This document shows positions 8,222-16,161 of a DNA stretch of 31,227 nucleotides, piece after piece. The stretch covers positions 50,585-81,811 of the forward strand of contig DINI01000035.1 of assembly GCA_002426755.1 (NCBI GenBank), given 5' to 3'. The notes under the pieces are model-generated. The model ran no database searches. It was not told where the DNA came from and saw only the letters and a program-made list of their open reading frames with translations. The number at the start of each line of letters is the position of its first letter. Position 1 is the stretch's first letter. This DNA comes from Flavobacteriaceae bacterium UBA5544 (GTDB lineage: Bacteria; Bacteroidota; Bacteroidia; Flavobacteriales; Flavobacteriaceae). The position numbers were made by a program, and so were the translations under genes.

Positions 8222-8796
8222 TGAAGCAAGGCAAATTAATCGTATTCTCCGCCCCTTCAGGCTCTGGTAAAACCACTATTGTAAGACATTTACTGAAACA
8301 AAAAGAGCTGAACTTGGAATTCTCTATTTCAGCAACATCTCGCGAAATTCGTGGTGAAGAGATTGATGGTCAAGACTACTATTTTTTATCATTCGAGGAG
8401 TTTAAGAAAAAAATCAAGAACGATGAGTTTTTAGAATGGGAAGAAGTGTATCGCGATAATTTCTACGGAACCTTAAAAACAGAAGTAGAGCGAATTTGGT
8501 CACACGGCAAGCATGTTATTTTTGATATTGATGTGTCGGGAGGCCTACGTATCAAACGAAAGTTTCCAGCGCAGACTTTGGCAATTTTTGTTAAACCACC
8601 CAGCATCGACGAACTTAAAATCCGTTTGAAAAATAGAAAAACGGAGAGTAATGATAAAATAAATATGCGTATCGCCAAAGCGTCAGCTGAACTAGCCACT
8701 GCTCCTTTGTTTGATAAAGTGGTCATCAACGATACACTGGAGCATGCTTTAGAAGAATCCTACGATTTAGTTTCCAATTTTATAAAGGATAATTGA
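8221..8796 (+). CDS. gmk: Guanylate kinase
   Basis: Phosphorylates GMP to GDP with ATP, an essential step in purine nucleotide synthesis. The 191-aa length is typical. The P-loop is at residues 10-19 (SAPSGSGKTT). SATSREIRGEEIDGQDYYFLS forms the GMP-binding region in two blocks, followed by FLEWEEVYRDNFYGT. The lid and adenine-binding end includes RIAKASAELA and the late VVINDTLEHA. It overlaps yicC by 1 nt and nadD by 1 nt (TGATG), as the middle gene of a coupled operon. Confidence 0.96.
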   Translation: MKQGKLIVFSAPSGSGKTTIVRHLLKQKELNLEFSISATSREIRGEEIDGQDYYFLSFEEFKKKIKNDEFLEWEEVYRDNFYGTLKTEVERIWSHGKHVIFDIDVSGGLRIKRKFPAQTLAIFVKPPSIDELKIRLKNRKTESNDKINMRIAKASAELATAPLFDKVVINDTLEHALEESYDLVSNFIKDN

Positions 8797-9374
8797 TGAA
8801 AATCGGTTTGTATTTTGGAACTTTCAACCCAATCCACGTTGGACATTTGACGATTGCCAACCATATGGCAGAGTATAGTGATTTGGACCAAATATGGTTT
8901 GTAGTCACCCCTCAAAGTCCTTTTAAAGTAAAAAGCTCTATGCTCGATAACCATCAGCGGTTGGAAATGGTGTATCGTGCCACAAAAGATTATTCAAAAT
9001 TACGTCCTAGCGATATAGAGTTTAACTTACCACAGCCCAATTATACCATCAATACGCTGGTCTATCTTCAAGAGAAATTTCCAGAACACGGGTTTTCCTT
9101 AATTATGGGTGAAGACAATTTGAAAAGCTTTCATAAATGGAAACACTACGAGTTGATTTTGAAAGGACATGATATATATGTGTATCCAAGGATTTCGGAG
9201 GGCACAGTTGAAACCCAATTTGACAAGCATCCAAAAATACATCACGTGGCTGCTCCAATTATGGAATTGTCTTCCACGTTTATTAGAAACTCTATCAAAG
9301 AAGGAAAAAATGTTCGACCTATGCTACCCGAACATGTTTGGGAGTATTTGGATGAAATGAATTTTTACAAGTAA
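8796..9374 (+). CDS. nadD: Nicotinate-nucleotide adenylyltransferase
   Basis: Adenylates nicotinate mononucleotide to deamido-NAD, in NAD biosynthesis. The start is the ATG at 8796, whose A is the last base of the gmk stop; a TTG at 8793 in frame is less likely. The 192-aa product has the nucleotidyltransferase signature GTFNPIHVGH at residues 8-17, which supplies the HxGH ATP-binding histidines, and the late SSTFIRNSIKEG block, the ISSTxIR motif of this family. LIMGEDNLKSFHKWKHYELI lies between them. It is the last gene of the yicC-gmk-nadD unit and is convergent with yraN across 43 nt without an obvious strong terminator. Confidence 0.96.
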   Translation: MKIGLYFGTFNPIHVGHLTIANHMAEYSDLDQIWFVVTPQSPFKVKSSMLDNHQRLEMVYRATKDYSKLRPSDIEFNLPQPNYTINTLVYLQEKFPEHGFSLIMGEDNLKSFHKWKHYELILKGHDIYVYPRISEGTVETQFDKHPKIHHVAAPIMELSSTFIRNSIKEGKNVRPMLPEHVWEYLDEMNFYK

Positions 9375-9417
9375 CCTCATCCAATTTCAATTCATGAGAT
9401 GACTTCTTTCATGGGAA

Positions 9418-9777
9418 TTAAAAATGATAAAACGCATTCTCATAATGGGTTAATTGCTCTACTTTTTTGTTCTTCAACACAGCAATGATATCAAATCGCG
9501 TTTCTAATGGAATTTCATTTTCAATCACAAAGGCATCCATCGCTTTTACCAAATTCTTTATTTTTCCTTTGGTCACAAATTCTTGTGGGTCTCCAAAAAA
9601 CTCTGAATTTCGAGTTTTAACCTCAACGCAAATTATCATATTGCCGTATGTTGCAATAATATCAACTTCCGCTTTTTGAAACACAAAATTACGGGTGATA
9701 ATCTCGTAGCCTTTTGCGAGCAAAAAATCAACCGCGAGTTGTTCGCCAATTTTCCCTAGTTCATTGTGGTCTGCCAT
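9418..9777 (-). CDS. YraN family endonuclease-like protein (UPF0102)
   Basis: A 119-aa protein with the PD-(D/E)xK-like fold of the YraN/UPF0102 family. The visible motifs are GEQLAVDFLLAKGYEIITRN, then AEVDIIATYGNMIICVEVKTR. These supply the catalytic-type Glu, Asp and Glu-x-Lys residues (E-x-D, then E-V-K) expected of the fold. The family is present in most bacteria, but its physiological role is poorly defined; a DNA recombination or repair nuclease is usually suggested. It lies downstream of the winged-helix regulator on the same strand with an 88-nt gap, and may be read from its own promoter. Confidence 0.9.
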   Translation of the reverse strand: MADHNELGKIGEQLAVDFLLAKGYEIITRNFVFQKAEVDIIATYGNMIICVEVKTRNSEFFGDPQEFVTKGKIKNLVKAMDAFVIENEIPLETRFDIIAVLKNKKVEQLTHYENAFYHF

Positions 9778-9865
9778 TTTTAATCTCCAGTTTACAGCCA
9801 GCAGTTGCCGGTCTATGATTGATGCTATTGGGATTTGGGCTTTTATTTGATCGAATTTAAGCTTC

Positions 9866-10717
9866 TTAACTGACTTCCAACTTATATCCTACACTATGCA
9901 CATTTGTGATTTTTATGGAAGCATCCTTCTCAAACTTTTTGCGCAGTTTAGAAACATAGGTATCCAAACTCCTTCCAACAAAAACACCGTGGTCTTCCCA
10001 TATTCGTTTTGTCAATTCATCCCTTTTCACAACTTCGTTGAGATTTTCATTCAATATCTCCAGCAGTTCACATTCTTTCTTGGAAAGATTGATTTCGTTT
10101 TTATCATAAACCAACTTGTTCTGTTCAGGATAAAATTCATAGTCTCCAATCTTAAAAAATGAACCATCTTTTTCATCACCACCTATTTTGCTTTTCTTAA
10201 ATCGATACAAAAATCCAAATCCTATAAACGCAATGGCAACTATCGACACATATTCTATAGAATTTGGATTCTGTGTTTCAACAAATCGAACCTGAATACG
10301 GTAACAATTTGAAGGTAGATTCCTTCCGTTGCAGGGAACGATACTATTTTCTTCCAGATTTTTTATCTCATAACTATAGGCTATTTCATGATCTAAACAT
10401 TGAACAACCTCAATACGATAATTATCGGGGAGATTTGCTTTCGCAAAGCTGTTTTTTACAATTGATACAAGAGTGTCGGGTTCAATGGCCAAATCATGCT
10501 GAAATTGCAATTGATATTTGTTTCTTTCAATTTTGGTGATTGGCAATATCAATGATGTGGAATCTTGGTTGGATAACAGGAGCTTATTACCAACATCTCT
10601 TAACGCGATCTTACTGACTTCAGAAAATTCTTCATCGGGTTTCTGACACGATGTAAGATGGCACAGAAACAAAATAAAAACGGGAACCAATAATCTTAAA
10701 CGCATACATCTTTCCAT
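9866..10717 (-). CDS. Membrane-spanning transcription factor: periplasmic domain, one helix, C-terminal OmpR-type winged helix
   Basis: A 283-aa protein with an unusual layout. Residues 6-24 form a signal-like hydrophobic stretch ending in LTSC, a good lipobox. Residues about 25-153 are polar with three cysteines (C107, C129, C138) and look periplasmic. Residues about 155-172 (EYVSIVAIAFIGFGFLY) are one membrane helix followed by RFKKSK, which puts the C-terminus inside. Residues 187-283 are a Trans_reg_C winged helix (INLSKKECELLEILNENLNE, then KRIWEDHGVFVGRSLDTYVS and VHSVGYKLEV). There is no receiver domain. This is ToxR/CadC-like in principle but with the DNA-binding domain at the C-terminus. 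ATG 10705 is an alternative start. It is divergent from yceI over a region with tandem repeats, which suggests that it controls that operon. Confidence 0.85.
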   Translation of the reverse strand: MERCMRLRLLVPVFILFLCHLTSCQKPDEEFSEVSKIALRDVGNKLLLSNQDSTSLILPITKIERNKYQLQFQHDLAIEPDTLVSIVKNSFAKANLPDNYRIEVVQCLDHEIAYSYEIKNLEENSIVPCNGRNLPSNCYRIQVRFVETQNPNSIEYVSIVAIAFIGFGFLYRFKKSKIGGDEKDGSFFKIGDYEFYPEQNKLVYDKNEINLSKKECELLEILNENLNEVVKRDELTKRIWEDHGVFVGRSLDTYVSKLRKKFEKDASIKITNVHSVGYKLEVS

Positions 10718-10749
10718 AATTACTGTAAATAAACTATAAAAATGTCACT

Positions 10750-10789
10750 TTTTACAACTGTTGACACATCTTTTACATTTTTTTGACAC
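10750..10789. promoter_or_regulatory. Tandem direct repeat, candidate operator of the winged-helix regulator
   Basis: Two copies of TTTTACA-n4/5-TTGACAC occur at 10750-10767 and 10771-10789, repeating with about 21-22 bp period, two helical turns. An inverted TGTCA lies just upstream (10743-10747). OmpR-type winged helices usually bind such tandem direct repeats. The second copy ends 19 nt before a -7-like TAGATTTA (10809-10816) of the yceI gene, so its TTG could double as the -33 element. Binding is inferred. Confidence 0.5.
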
Positions 10790-10847
10790 TGTTTTTCCAG
10801 TTGCGAGATAGATTTATCAAAAAATTAAAAACCTTAAAACCAAACAG

Positions 10848-11411
10848 ATGAAAAAGCAAGTTTTATTATTTACAATTGCATTAATAACAATGACCTATTC
10901 CAATGCCCAAGAAAAACTCAACATCAATACATCAAAAAGCGAACTCAAATGGTATGGTGATTATACCTTTTATTTTGGAGGTCATTACGGAAACGTTACT
11001 TTTAAAGAAGGTTATTTTATCAAGTCACAGGATGTGATTGTGGGAGGGGAATTTGTCTTGGACATGAATTCCATTACCAGTACAGATATTGAAAAAGCCG
11101 ATGCCAATGAAAGTTTAGTAAACCATTTAAAAGATCCCGATTTTTTTGATGTTAAAAAATTCCCACTGGCAAAACTGAGCATTACTAAAGTGAAATATCA
11201 AGACAGCACCCATATGCATATTGAGGCAGATCTTACCATCAAAGGGATTACAAAACCTATCAATTTTCAAGCTGAAGTAGATTACAGTAAAAAACAAATG
11301 ACCACAAAGTTTAAAATTGACCGTACACGTTGGGACATTAGTTATAACAGTAATATAAAAGATGGAGCAATTTCTGATGCTATTGGATTTGAAGTTAAAT
11401 TAAGTTTGTAA
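10848..11411 (+). CDS. YceI family secreted lipid-binding protein
   Basis: A 187-aa exported protein with a clear signal peptide (KKQVLLFTIALITMTYSNAQ) followed by a YceI-type lipocalin-like barrel. Landmarks are SKSELKWYGDYTFYFGGHYG, FVLDMNSITSTDI, LVNHLKDPDFFDVKKFPLA, ADLTIKGITKPI and the final IGFEVKLSL strand. Family members bind polyisoprenoid or amide lipids in the periplasm; the ligand here is unknown. A -7-like TAGATTTA lies at 10809-10816, and the tandem TTGACAC repeats overlap the -33 region. It is followed after 16 nt by a secreted unknown protein, probably in the same transcript, and is divergent from the membrane-spanning regulator. Confidence 0.92.
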   Translation: MKKQVLLFTIALITMTYSNAQEKLNINTSKSELKWYGDYTFYFGGHYGNVTFKEGYFIKSQDVIVGGEFVLDMNSITSTDIEKADANESLVNHLKDPDFFDVKKFPLAKLSITKVKYQDSTHMHIEADLTIKGITKPINFQAEVDYSKKQMTTKFKIDRTRWDISYNSNIKDGAISDAIGFEVKLSL

Positions 11412-11427
11412 ATGAAAAGACATAAAA

Positions 11428-12012
11428 ATGACAAAACAGCTCATATTCGCTACACTCCTTTCTTGCTTTTCAATCATAACCTTTGGACAAGAGAAAGATG
11501 ACCTGCATTTTTTAGAAGCCGATAGCACTTGGGCAAAGGAAATTATTGAATTCCCATTGGGTTTTGCGCCAGAAATTCCGTTTGAAGGTTATGAGGATTT
11601 ACGGTTTGCAGAAGGTTGGTCGAATAAAGACAGTCCTGGATTTTGGTCCTACGTGTGTGCCTGGCGCGTCAATGGCAGAATAGAACCAACAGCCTCGATG
11701 CTGGAATATTATATGCAACTTTATTTTGATGGGTTAATGAATATAGGCCCAAACCGTATTGGTGATGAAAACATACACAGTACAGCTGCGGTATTTCACA
11801 AAGAAACGGAGACTACTTACGGAGGAAAGATAAAGACCTTTGATACCCGATATACTAAAAATTTGATGACGCTGAATGTTGAGATTGAAGTCCAATTTTG
11901 CCCAAATTCCAATGCTACAATTGTTCTGTTTCGGTTGTCACCAAAGGAATTTGAAGATGGTATGTGGGTTAAATTGAAAAAGGTAAAAGTGAAAGATGGG
12001 TTTTGTGATTAG
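11428..12012 (+). CDS. Secreted protein of unknown function
   Basis: A 194-aa product that I do not recognise. The first 20 residues (MTKQLIFATLLSCFSIITFG) form a signal peptide. The mature part is acidic and aromatic, with EIIEFPLGFAPEIPFEGYED, GWSNKDSPGFWSYVCAWRVN and a late VEIEVQFCPNSNATIVLFRL strand pair, suggesting a small beta-rich periplasmic protein. Two cysteines in the mature part (CAWR and QFCPN) and one at the very end are visible. It starts 16 nt after yceI, so it probably shares the promoter that the divergent winged-helix regulator may control. The convergent ldcA gene ends only 12 nt away. Confidence 0.75.
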   Translation: MTKQLIFATLLSCFSIITFGQEKDDLHFLEADSTWAKEIIEFPLGFAPEIPFEGYEDLRFAEGWSNKDSPGFWSYVCAWRVNGRIEPTASMLEYYMQLYFDGLMNIGPNRIGDENIHSTAAVFHKETETTYGGKIKTFDTRYTKNLMTLNVEIEVQFCPNSNATIVLFRLSPKEFEDGMWVKLKKVKVKDGFCD

Positions 12013-12024
12013 TAATACGGAATT

Positions 12025-13044
12025 CTAATTTTTAAATTTCAATTCCGTCTTATCCTTTCCCACCTTCAACTCAACCATGCTTCCCAAAATCATCGCACGA
12101 TTATCTTTCTCATGACCTGCAGGCATATTGAACGCCACTGGAATATTTTTATCGGCCACAATGTCGAGGAAAATTTCTTCAATGGTACGGCCAAAATCTT
12201 GGTCGTTATAGCGTACACGACTGATATCGCCTACCAAAATCCCCTTGCAATTGTCAAAATAGCCCGCACGTTTCAAACTTTGCAACATGCGGTCAATGTG
12301 ATAGGCATACTCTCCAACTTCTTCAAGAAAAATAATATCTCCAGAGGTGTCTATGCTCGTTTTGGAACCCAACATGGTGTGCAAAACGGTCAAATTTCCG
12401 CCCACCAAAGGCGCGGTCACTGTTCCTGTTTTGTTGTAGTTTGAACCTTCCAATTGGTAGGAAAGGTTTTTACCAAAAATGGCATTCTTTAAGGTGGAAA
12501 TTGCCTCTTTTACCTCGCTTTCATCCTTGGTCAAACTTGTACACATCATGGCGTGAATGGTTTCGTAGCCCAAATTGTGAAGTTGGTTGTGTAATGCTGT
12601 AATATCCGAATAACCAATAATCCATTTCGGATTTTTTTTAAATTGTGTATAATCCAGTTTATCAATGATTCTGACGGTTCCATAACCGCCTCGTGCCGCC
12701 CAAATGGCTTTTATGGAAGGGTCATTCAAGGCCTTTTGTAAATCCTCACAACGTTCGTCATCTGTTCCAGCAAAATGCCCATGTTTACTAAACACATGTT
12801 TTCCTATAACTACATTCAATCCCCAACTTTCAAGAATGGCTTTGCTACGTCCAACTTCATCGGTTCGATTTTTTAAAACACCGGATGGCGCAACAATGGC
12901 AACAGTGTCCCCTGCTTTTAAATATGGTGGTTGTATCAATTTTTTTTCTGAATTAGATGCTGAATTGTTTTGTGCTGAAACCTGTTCTCTCACAGAGAAA
13001 ATAGTCACGCAACATATAGCAATTATTAATGTGAATTTTGACAT
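12025..13044 (-). CDS. ldcA: S66 family LD-carboxypeptidase
   Basis: Would remove the terminal D-alanine from murein tetrapeptides in peptidoglycan recycling. The start at 13044 (MSKFTLIIAICCVTIFSVRE) gives a signal-like N-terminus, so unlike cytosolic E. coli LdcA this one may act in the periplasm; an ATG at 13059 would add five residues. The family blocks are AARGGYGTVRIIDKLDY, PKWIIGYSDITALHNQ with the likely nucleophile Ser146, PLVGGNLTVLHTMLGS, the Glu of IIFLEEVGEYAYHIDRML, and the His of NMPAGHEKDNRA. These give a complete Ser-Glu-His set. It is divergent from metG with 76 nt between the starts; a -7-like TACATTTA (13049-13056) lies so close to the ATG that the transcript would be nearly leaderless. 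Confidence 0.9.
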   Translation of the reverse strand: MSKFTLIIAICCVTIFSVREQVSAQNNSASNSEKKLIQPPYLKAGDTVAIVAPSGVLKNRTDEVGRSKAILESWGLNVVIGKHVFSKHGHFAGTDDERCEDLQKALNDPSIKAIWAARGGYGTVRIIDKLDYTQFKKNPKWIIGYSDITALHNQLHNLGYETIHAMMCTSLTKDESEVKEAISTLKNAIFGKNLSYQLEGSNYNKTGTVTAPLVGGNLTVLHTMLGSKTSIDTSGDIIFLEEVGEYAYHIDRMLQSLKRAGYFDNCKGILVGDISRVRYNDQDFGRTIEEIFLDIVADKNIPVAFNMPAGHEKDNRAMILGSMVELKVGKDKTELKFKN

Positions 13045-13087
13045 AGCGTAAATGTACATTTTTTTTCTAAAACCCTTTCAAAATGCG

Positions 13088-13095
13088 TACTTTTG
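13088..13095 (+). promoter_or_regulatory. -7 promoter element of metG
   Basis: TACTTTTG is a perfect TAnnTTTG ending 25 nt before the chosen metG ATG at 13121. The upstream in-frame ATG at 13052 would lie before the transcription start, which supports the shorter protein. Confidence 0.6.
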
Positions 13096-13120
13096 TGGCT
13101 TCAAAAACGATACCAAAAAC

Positions 13121-15199
13121 ATGTCCAAACGATATACCATTACAGCGGCTTTACCTTACACCAACGGCCCAATCCACATTGGCCATTTAGCTGGTGTGTA
13201 TGTGCCTGCCGATATTTATTCACGCTATTTGCGTTTAACAGGAAATGATGTTGCCTTTATTTGCGGAAGTGATGAACATGGCGTTCCTATTACTATTAAA
13301 GCAAAAAAAGAAGGGGTTACACCTCAAGATATCGTTGACAAATATCATGCGATTATAAAAAAATCGTTTGAAGAGTTTGGAATTTCATTTGATAATTACT
13401 CACGGACTTCAGCAAAAATTCATCACGATACTGCGCAAGAATTTTTTAAAACCTTATACGACAAAGGTGAATTTATTGAGGAAGTTACCGAACAGTTATA
13501 TGACGAAGAAGTCAATCAGTTTTTGGCAGATAGATTTGTCACTGGAACTTGTCCAAAATGTGGCAATGAAGAAGCATATGGCGACCAATGTGAAAAATGT
13601 GGAAGTAGTTTAAACGCTACCGATTTAATCAATCCGAAATCGGCCATCACTGGAAATGTACCGACCTTAAAACAGACCAAACACTGGTTTTTACCTTTGG
13701 ATAAACACGAAGCGTTCTTAAAAGAATGGATTTTAAAAGGTCATAAAAAAGACTGGAAACCAAATGTCTACGGACAAGTAAAATCTTGGATTGACGATGG
13801 TTTGCGTCCAAGAGCTGTGACCAGAGATTTGGATTGGGGAATTCCCGTTCCCGTTGAAGGTGCGGATGGAAAAGTATTATATGTTTGGTTTGATGCGCCC
13901 ATCGGCTATATTTCTTCCACCAAGGAATGGGCAGCGCGTGTTGGAAAAGACTGGGAACCCTATTGGAAAGATAAAGACACCAAATTGGTGCATTTCATCG
14001 GGAAGGATAATATCGTGTTTCACTGCATCATTTTCCCTGCAATGTTAAAAGCGGAAGGCAGTTACATTCTTCCGGATAATGTGCCAGCTAATGAATTTTT
14101 AAATCTGGAAGGCAATAAATTATCAACCTCAAAAAACTGGGCGGTTTGGTTACCAGATTATTTAAAGGAATTTCCAAATCAGCAAGATGTGTTGCGTTAT
14201 GCCTTAACAGCAAATGCGCCAGAAACCAAGGACAACGATTTCACTTGGGCAGATTTCCAAGCTCGGAACAATAATGAATTGGTGGCAATTTTTGGAAATT
14301 TCATCAACCGTGTTGTGGTGTTGACCGACAAATATTACCATGGAATTGTTCCATCGCCTTCAGAATTCTCTCAAATAGATGATGAAACCTTGGCGGCTGT
14401 CAAAGCTTACCCAGATGTGATTGCAAGTTCTATTGAACGTTATCGTTTTAGAGAGGCGAGTCAGGAACTGTTGAATCTGGCACGACTTGGCAACAAGTAT
14501 TTAGCGGATGAAGAGCCTTGGAAACTTATCAAAACCGACGAAGAACGCACGAAAACAATCATGTTTGTGGCACTTCAGATTGCATCTGCTTTAGCCACGT
14601 TGAGCGAACCGTTTTTGCCTTTCACCTCTGAAAAATTAAAAAATATCCTAAATGTCAGTTCGAGTGATGCGACGCAGGAGCATCGTATCGAGAACAGTTG
14701 GAATGACGTTTCAACCAAAAACATCTTGATTCAGGCAGGCCATCAAATAAGCAAAGCCGAATTATTATTCTCAAAAATAGAAGACAATACCATTCAAAAA
14801 CAATTGGAAAAATTGGAAACAAGCAAAAAAGCAAACGAAATAGCAAACAAAAAAGTAGAGCCTCAAAAAGAAACCATTACCTACGAAGATTTTGCAAAAT
14901 TGGACATGCGTGTCGGCACTATCATTGAAGCCGAAAAAATGCCAAAAGCAAATAAATTGTTGGTGTTGAAAGTGGATACAGGTATGGATATCCGAACCAT
15001 TGTTTCTGGTATTGCCGAGAGTTTTACACCAGAAGAAGTCATTGGAAAACGTGTGACGGTTTTGGTTAATTTAGCGCCAAGAGCCTTACGAGGTGTCGAG
15101 AGCCAAGGCATGATTTTGATGACGGAATCCGCTGACGGGAAGTTGGTGTTTGTGAATCCGGATGACGCAAATGTGAGCAATGGTTTGCATATCAGCTAA
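13121..15199 (+). CDS. metG: Methionyl-tRNA synthetase with C-terminal tRNA-binding domain
   Basis: Charges tRNA-Met with methionine. The start at 13121 (MSKRYTITAALPYTNG) is supported by the promoter box at 13088-13095 and by family alignment; ATG 13052 adds 23 residues upstream of that promoter. The 692-aa product has HIGH at residues 19-22, a four-cysteine zinc knuckle (CPKCGNEEAYGDQCEKCG), FIGKDNIVFHCIIFP, and the KMSKS-type loop KLSTSKNW. The last 110 or so residues (DFAKLDMRVGTIIEAEKMP onward) are the EMAP/Arc1-like OB-fold dimerisation and tRNA-binding domain. The linker is Lys/Glu rich. It is a complete dimeric-type enzyme. Confidence 0.97.
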   Translation: MSKRYTITAALPYTNGPIHIGHLAGVYVPADIYSRYLRLTGNDVAFICGSDEHGVPITIKAKKEGVTPQDIVDKYHAIIKKSFEEFGISFDNYSRTSAKIHHDTAQEFFKTLYDKGEFIEEVTEQLYDEEVNQFLADRFVTGTCPKCGNEEAYGDQCEKCGSSLNATDLINPKSAITGNVPTLKQTKHWFLPLDKHEAFLKEWILKGHKKDWKPNVYGQVKSWIDDGLRPRAVTRDLDWGIPVPVEGADGKVLYVWFDAPIGYISSTKEWAARVGKDWEPYWKDKDTKLVHFIGKDNIVFHCIIFPAMLKAEGSYILPDNVPANEFLNLEGNKLSTSKNWAVWLPDYLKEFPNQQDVLRYALTANAPETKDNDFTWADFQARNNNELVAIFGNFINRVVVLTDKYYHGIVPSPSEFSQIDDETLAAVKAYPDVIASSIERYRFREASQELLNLARLGNKYLADEEPWKLIKTDEERTKTIMFVALQIASALATLSEPFLPFTSEKLKNILNVSSSDATQEHRIENSWNDVSTKNILIQAGHQISKAELLFSKIEDNTIQKQLEKLETSKKANEIANKKVEPQKETITYEDFAKLDMRVGTIIEAEKMPKANKLLVLKVDTGMDIRTIVSGIAESFTPEEVIGKRVTVLVNLAPRALRGVESQGMILMTESADGKLVFVNPDDANVSNGLHIS

Positions 15200-15295
15200 T
15201 CGTTTTTGATGGCTTCATTACGTTAAGGCTTTACTAATTCCTTCGCTTTATTTGGTTGGTTTTTCTAAATTGAAAAACTTTAAAACACTAAAAAA

Positions 15296-16072
15296 ATGAA
15301 ATTAAAATTGATATATCCTTGTTTAATGGTCGCTGCCCTCGTATTTGGTTGCAACGGAAACAAGAAAAAAGACGCCGTCATGATGCCCAATACAGAGCTC
15401 ATCGGTGATAACAGCATGACCTCACTTGATTGGACCGGAACTTACGACGGTGTTTTGCCATGTGCCGATTGTGAGGGCATCAAAACAATCATCAGCATCA
15501 ACCAAGATAACACGTATGTTGCTAAAGATATTTATGTAGGTAAACCTGATAGTCTTTTTGAATCCAATGGTACTTTTAAATGGGATGAAAAAGGTCAAAA
15601 AATCATCTTTTCTGATAAAAATAGAACGTCTTATTTTGTTGGAGAAAATACATTGACACATTTGGATAAGGATGGCAACAAAATTTCAGGCGATTTGGCT
15701 GAACGTTATATTCTTAAAAAAGTTAATGACGAATTGGTAGGCAAAAAATGGCATTTGGTTTCTTTCAAAGGCGAAGAAATTCAACTCAAGGAAGCCAAAG
15801 CCGAGCATCCTTACATTGAGTTTGCGGACGATTTTACTATTTCCGGTTACACGGGTTGCAACAATTTACGTGGTGGCTATACACTTGACGATGCTCAAAA
15901 AATCGGTTTTTCACAATTGATAAGCACCAAAAAATTCTGCCCGGAAATGGAAACTGAAAATGAATTTCTGAATGTGATGGGAAAGGCATCCTATTATGAA
16001 TTTAAAGAACATGCTCTAGTAATGCATGATGAAAATCATTCGCCTTTAGCAACATTTAAGGCAGCAAATTGA
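15296..16072 (+). CDS. NlpE-like plus META-domain lipoprotein
   Basis: A 258-aa lipoprotein with two recognisable domains. The signal ends in VFGC with the lipid-bearing Cys19. Residues about 44-135 are the NlpE N-terminal domain, with the family's CxxC in GVLPCADCEGIKT (C56 and C59). Residues about 145-256 are a META/HslJ-like domain (VGKKWHLVSFKGEEIQL, SGYTGCNNLRGGYTLD, KKFCPEMETENEFLNVM). E. coli NlpE senses envelope and surface stress through Cpx, and META proteins are tied to heat or novobiocin tolerance; neither pathway is evident here, so only an envelope stress role is suggested. A weak TTTATTTG lies around 15247. A strong terminator follows at 16096-16130. Confidence 0.88.
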   Translation: MKLKLIYPCLMVAALVFGCNGNKKKDAVMMPNTELIGDNSMTSLDWTGTYDGVLPCADCEGIKTIISINQDNTYVAKDIYVGKPDSLFESNGTFKWDEKGQKIIFSDKNRTSYFVGENTLTHLDKDGNKISGDLAERYILKKVNDELVGKKWHLVSFKGEEIQLKEAKAEHPYIEFADDFTISGYTGCNNLRGGYTLDDAQKIGFSQLISTKKFCPEMETENEFLNVMGKASYYEFKEHALVMHDENHSPLATFKAAN

Positions 16073-16095
16073 CTTCATTAAAACTTTAAAATTCT

Positions 16096-16130
16096 AAAAC
16101 TGTTTGAAATTCCTTCGAACAGTTTTTTTA
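16096..16130 (+). terminator. Intrinsic terminator after the NlpE-META gene
   Basis: A 13-nt arm at 16096-16108 (AAAACTGTTTGAA) pairs with 16114-16126 with one mismatch around a 5-nt loop, followed by a run of T. It ends 32 nt before the next gene, so that gene needs its own promoter. Confidence 0.9.
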
Positions 16131-16161
16131 TCTTCGGTAGAAATTCAACCAAAAGGTCGCT

